From positions 1 through 8,134 of the forward strand of contig CAJGDQ010000037.1 in assembly GCA_904502215.1 (NCBI GenBank): 8,134 nt of DNA, in the 5' to 3' direction. This document shows, piece by piece, positions 5,725 to 8,134 of the stretch. A model generated the notes under the pieces. The model was not told the origin of the DNA, did no database searches, and saw nothing but the letters and a program-made list of their open reading frames with translations. This DNA is from Clostridiaceae bacterium (GTDB lineage Bacteria > Bacillota > Clostridia > Oscillospirales > Acutalibacteraceae). Position numbers and translations under genes: made by a program. The first letter of the stretch is position 1. Each line of letters starts with the position of its first letter.

Positions 5725-5743
5725 TTTCTTCACCTCTAAAAAC

Positions 5744-5951
5744 GTTATAATGATTATAGTTGGTCGAAACGCTTAAAAGCGTTCCGACAAGCCACTTTAC
5801 AAGTGGCTTCGTCAAAATTGAATTTTAATATTTAATTTTGCACAACACTCATTGCAATGGGATAGGACAAATTTTTACTAAAAAAATTGTCGCAAAATCA
5901 AAGATTTTGTGGCGAAACAGAATTGTTTCGCTCAATCTAATCCATTATAAC
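5744..5951. repeat. Hairpin-cluster element with terminal inverted repeats (MITE-like)
   Basis: The ends carry GTTATAATG (5744-5752) and its exact complement CATTATAAC (5943-5951). The similarity continues imperfectly inward through ATTA, TTG and CGAAAC (5765-5770; complement GTTTCG 5925-5930), giving end repeats of about 27 bp. Between them are consecutive stems: 5768-5774/5777-5783 (AACGCTT), 5789-5797/5801-5809 (AAGCCACTT), 5813-5819/5834-5840 (CAAAATT), 5866-5876/5881-5891 (one mismatch), 5893-5899/5903-5909 (CAAAATC) and 5912-5919/5924-5931 (GCGAAACA). CATTGCAATG (5850-5859) is a palindrome. No open reading frame of note is inside. A non-autonomous mobile repeat is the favoured reading; a structured RNA is an alternative. 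No clear target-site duplication is seen, though the TA within the ends could be one. Confidence 0.55.
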
Positions 5952-6037
5952 ATATAAATAAAGAAAAGGAAAATGATTTTTTTAAAATTGGCAATTTTAG
6001 TGCCACAAATTACACGGTTGATATAAGCTAAATTGAC

Positions 6038-6066
6038 TTGACAATGAGTGGGTTTTAAATTAAAAT
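6038..6066 (+). promoter_or_regulatory. Promoter of the rnf operon
   Basis: TTGACA (6038-6043) and TAAAAT (6061-6066) are 17 nt apart, with a start near 6073. A second possible -10, TGTTATTAT (6074-6082, extended type), and a TATAAT at 6088-6093 lack good -35 boxes. The region between the hairpin-cluster element and this promoter (5952-6037) is AT-rich with only a weak TGGCA/TGCCA hairpin (5989-6005). I see no Rex-type operator. Confidence 0.65.
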
Positions 6067-6127
6067 TAATATGTGTTATTATGCACCTATAATATATAGT
6101 AATATTTGAAGAAAGGTTTATGTAATT

Positions 6128-7444
6128 ATGACTTCTTATCTTCGTGGAATACAAACACCTCATAGAAAAGGCACTAAGGATAAAGGTGCTTTTCGTATGG
6201 ATATTCCAAAAACCGTAACCATTCCGATGGCTATGCATATTGGAAAACCTGCTATCCCTGTTGTTAAAGCGGGTGATATTGTTAAGGTTGGAACCAAGAT
6301 TGCCGAGGCAGATGGTTATATTTCCTCTCCTGTTTATTCGAGCGTTTCGGGAAAGGTAACAAAATTAAGTGATTACCTTATGTATAACGGCGCAACAACA
6401 ACTGCGGTTGTTATTGAATCAGACGGCGAGATGGCGATTGACGAGTCTATCGCACCTCCAACCGTAACCAATCAAAAGGAATTGGTTGAGGCTGTAAAGA
6501 ATGCCGGTATAGTTGGTCTTGGCGGAGCAGGCTTTCCAACCTATGTTAAGCTTGATGTTGAGAAAGAGCGTATTGACTATTTGATTATCAATGGCGCTGA
6601 ATGTGAGCCCTATGTTACAAGCGATACCGCAACAATGCTAAATCGTGCCGATGATATGATTATAGCTCTGAAGGCGCTTAACCGCCATCTTGGAGTTAAG
6701 AATGTTATCATTGGTATTGAGAATAAAAATAGAGCTTCCTTTAATGCTATGCAAAAAATGGCGGCTTCTATTGAAGAATTTAATGTTAAGGTTCAAAGAC
6801 TTCCTGATGTTTATCCCCAAGGCGGTGAAAAGGTTTTGGTTTATCATACAACCGGCCGCAAAATCGCATCGGATAAGCTTCCTATTGATGTTGGATGTAT
6901 TGTTCTTAACTGCACAACAGTTGCAACCATTGGAGCTTATCTTAAAACAGGTATGCCTTTGGTTGAAAAATGCGTAACGGTTGATGGCGGCGCTGTTAAG
7001 AATCCTCAAAATGTTATCGCACCTATCGGCGCTTCGCTTGAGGATTTGTTTAATTGCTGCGGCGGTCTTACCCAGTCGCCCTCCAAGATTATCTATGGCG
7101 GTCCTATGATGGGAATTACCGTTGAAAGCGCAAGCGCTCCCGTTATTAAGAATACTAATGCAGTTTTGGCTTTAACCGAAAAGGAAGCAAAGCTTCCTAA
7201 AACAACAGCTTGTATTCGTTGCGGCGGTTGTGTTAACACCTGTCCTTTCGGCTTGGCTCCCGTAAGTATTGCTGTGGCTTATGAGAATAGGGATGCCGAG
7301 ATGTTAAATGAGTTATCAGTTCGCTCTTGTATGGAATGCGGTTGCTGCAGTTATGTATGCCCCGCTAACCGACCATTAGTTCAACTTAATAAGCTTGCAA
7401 AACAATTTGTTATAGAAGAAGCTAAAAAGGAGGCTGCAAAATAA
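6128..7444 (+). CDS. rnfC: RnfC, NADH-binding Fe-S subunit of the Rnf complex
   Basis: RnfC (438 aa) is the peripheral cytoplasmic subunit of the ferredoxin:NAD+ oxidoreductase, which couples reduced-ferredoxin oxidation to Na+ or H+ export. The N-terminus (IPMAMHIGKPAIPVVKAGD, then GYISSPVYSSVSGKV at 63-77) is the barrel-sandwich domain. GLGGAGFPTYVK (130-141) and NGAECEPY (155-162) form the FMN/NADH-binding region shared with the complex I NuoF subunit. The C-terminus carries two [4Fe-4S] motifs: C362-C365-C368-C372P and C401-C404-C407-C411P. The length is that of the compact clostridial RnfC, without the long Ala/Lys-rich tail of proteobacterial forms. The start at 6128 has GAAAGG (6111-6116) 11 nt upstream, with a start-stop ATGTAA (6120-6125) between. 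It is the first gene of the operon, which in clostridia usually runs C-D-G-E-A-B. Its end carries the rnfD ribosome binding site. Confidence 0.97.
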   Translation: MTSYLRGIQTPHRKGTKDKGAFRMDIPKTVTIPMAMHIGKPAIPVVKAGDIVKVGTKIAEADGYISSPVYSSVSGKVTKLSDYLMYNGATTTAVVIESDGEMAIDESIAPPTVTNQKELVEAVKNAGIVGLGGAGFPTYVKLDVEKERIDYLIINGAECEPYVTSDTATMLNRADDMIIALKALNRHLGVKNVIIGIENKNRASFNAMQKMAASIEEFNVKVQRLPDVYPQGGEKVLVYHTTGRKIASDKLPIDVGCIVLNCTTVATIGAYLKTGMPLVEKCVTVDGGAVKNPQNVIAPIGASLEDLFNCCGGLTQSPSKIIYGGPMMGITVESASAPVIKNTNAVLALTEKEAKLPKTTACIRCGGCVNTCPFGLAPVSIAVAYENRDAEMLNELSVRSCMECGCCSYVCPANRPLVQLNKLAKQFVIEEAKKEAAK

Positions 7445-8134
7445 TGAGTTCATTAACTAAGGTTATGATTTCTCCCCATATCCATAGCGGTAAATCAACC
7501 GCCGGAATTATGGGCGATGTTTTAATTGCACTCCTTCCCGCAACTGTTGCAGGAACATTGATATTCGGACTTCGAGCTTTGCTGGTTGTAGCCATTTGCG
7601 TTGCCTCTTCGGTGGCATTTGAAGCACTTTTTAATTTGATTATTAAAAAAGAGCAAACCATCAGCGATTTATCGGCAGTTGTTACAGGCTTGTTGTTGGC
7701 TCTTAACTTGCCGGCTAATATTCCCCTTTGGCAATGTGTTATAGGCTCTTTGTTTGCGATAGTTGTTGTTAAATGCTTGTTTGGCGGAATCGGTCAAAAC
7801 TTGGTTAATCCCGCTATCACCGCAAGAGTTTTTATGCTTGTAGCCTTCAGCTCAATCGCAACTCCTGCTTTCCCTGTTGATTCGGTTGCAAGCGCAACTC
7901 CCTTGGCGGCTGAGAAGTTGCCATCCCTTTGGGAATTGTTTATCGGTAACCATGGCGGTGCAATCGGTGAAACCTGCGCATTGGCTTTGCTTTTAGGCGG
8001 CATTTATTTGCTTGTTCGCCGTGTTATCAGCTGGCATATACCGGTTGTATTTATTGGCACTGTGTTTGTATTTTCATTCCTTATGGAAGGCTTTGATGCT
8101 GTTTCTGCCTTGTCGCTTATTATGACAGGCGGCG
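7444..8134 (+). CDS. rnfD: RnfD, membrane flavoprotein subunit of the Rnf complex (partial, 3' cut)
   Basis: The reading frame starts with MSSLTKVMISPHIHSGKSTA and stays open for 230 codons to the window edge, so the C-terminal part (roughly the last quarter to third of a 300-350 aa protein) is missing. RnfD is an integral membrane subunit related to NqrB. Visible family marks are SPH..SG near the start, D25 and LLPA in the first helix, FGGIGQNLVNPA (113-124), and DSVASATPLA (146-155) whose T152 fits the covalent-FMN threonine of the S/G-A-T motif. Several hydrophobic helices are evident (about 26-66, 77-112, 125-140, 178-191, 200-214). The ATG overlaps the rnfC stop as TAATG. AAAAGGAGG (7425-7433) inside rnfC is ten nt upstream, so translation is coupled and strong. 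Confidence 0.95.
   Translation, partial: MSSLTKVMISPHIHSGKSTAGIMGDVLIALLPATVAGTLIFGLRALLVVAICVASSVAFEALFNLIIKKEQTISDLSAVVTGLLLALNLPANIPLWQCVIGSLFAIVVVKCLFGGIGQNLVNPAITARVFMLVAFSSIATPAFPVDSVASATPLAAEKLPSLWELFIGNHGGAIGETCALALLLGGIYLLVRRVISWHIPVVFIGTVFVFSFLMEGFDAVSALSLIMTGG

Noticed and set aside
5725..5733. GTG start for the HD protein three codons upstream
   Set aside because: The GTG is part of the AGAGGTG ribosome binding site for the ATG at 5724.
5989..6005. TGGCA/TGCCA hairpin upstream of the rnf promoter
   Set aside because: Only five pairs, no T-run, no match to an operator I can name; likely chance.
5945..6238. 97-aa minus-strand frame across the rnf promoter
   Set aside because: Overlaps the start of rnfC and its promoter; composition is that of AT-rich non-coding DNA and it lacks initiation signals.

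Overview
The window looks like chromosomal DNA from an anaerobic, AT-rich Firmicute of the class Clostridia. The evidence is strong AGGAGG-type ribosome binding sites, near-perfect TTGACA-17-TATAAT promoters, compact bidirectional terminators, a FeoA/FeoB/Cys-rich-small-protein iron operon and a clostridial-type Rnf operon that starts with rnfC. No tRNA, rRNA, CRISPR array, transposase or phage structural gene is visible.

Layout. (1) 1-420: a strong promoter, a leader of about 125 nt with two good hairpins, and a 67-residue charged protein of unknown function, closed by a bidirectional terminator. (2) 420-2803: two divergent genes. On the minus strand is an organophosphate:phosphate-antiporter-like MFS transporter. 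On the plus strand is a protein joining a winged-helix DNA-binding domain to a LicC-like (phosphocholine) nucleotidyltransferase. Back-to-back promoters lie between them, and the outer ends are closed by two copies of the same terminator hairpin in opposite orientation. (3) 2826-5300: a ferrous-iron uptake operon (feoA, feoB and a 46-residue FeoB-associated Cys-rich membrane protein). It is driven by a consensus promoter whose start site is covered by the first of two identical 18-bp palindromes set in inverted orientation, probably a metal-responsive operator. (4) 5299-5724, minus strand: a stand-alone HD-domain hydrolase resembling the (p)ppGpp hydrolase domain of RelA/SpoT, converging on the feo operon and sharing its terminator. 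(5) 5725-6127: a gene-free stretch holding a cluster of at least six hairpins bounded by imperfect terminal inverted repeats (about 208 bp, possibly a MITE-like element), then the rnf promoter. (6) 6128-8134: rnfC (complete) and rnfD (cut by the window end), translationally coupled.

How the parts relate. Rnf is a membrane ferredoxin:NAD+ oxidoreductase rich in Fe-S clusters. Feo supplies the Fe(II) such an anaerobe needs, but the two operons are separated by the HD gene and the repeat element, so they are neighbours rather than one unit. The transporter and LicC-like gene could form a small pathway that imports and then CTP-activates a phosphorylated head group; this is inference. The most unusual items are the double feo operator with its alternative RNA fold, the hairpin-cluster element, the regulator-enzyme fusion, and the structured leader before the 67-residue protein. 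No entirely new multi-gene system is evident.
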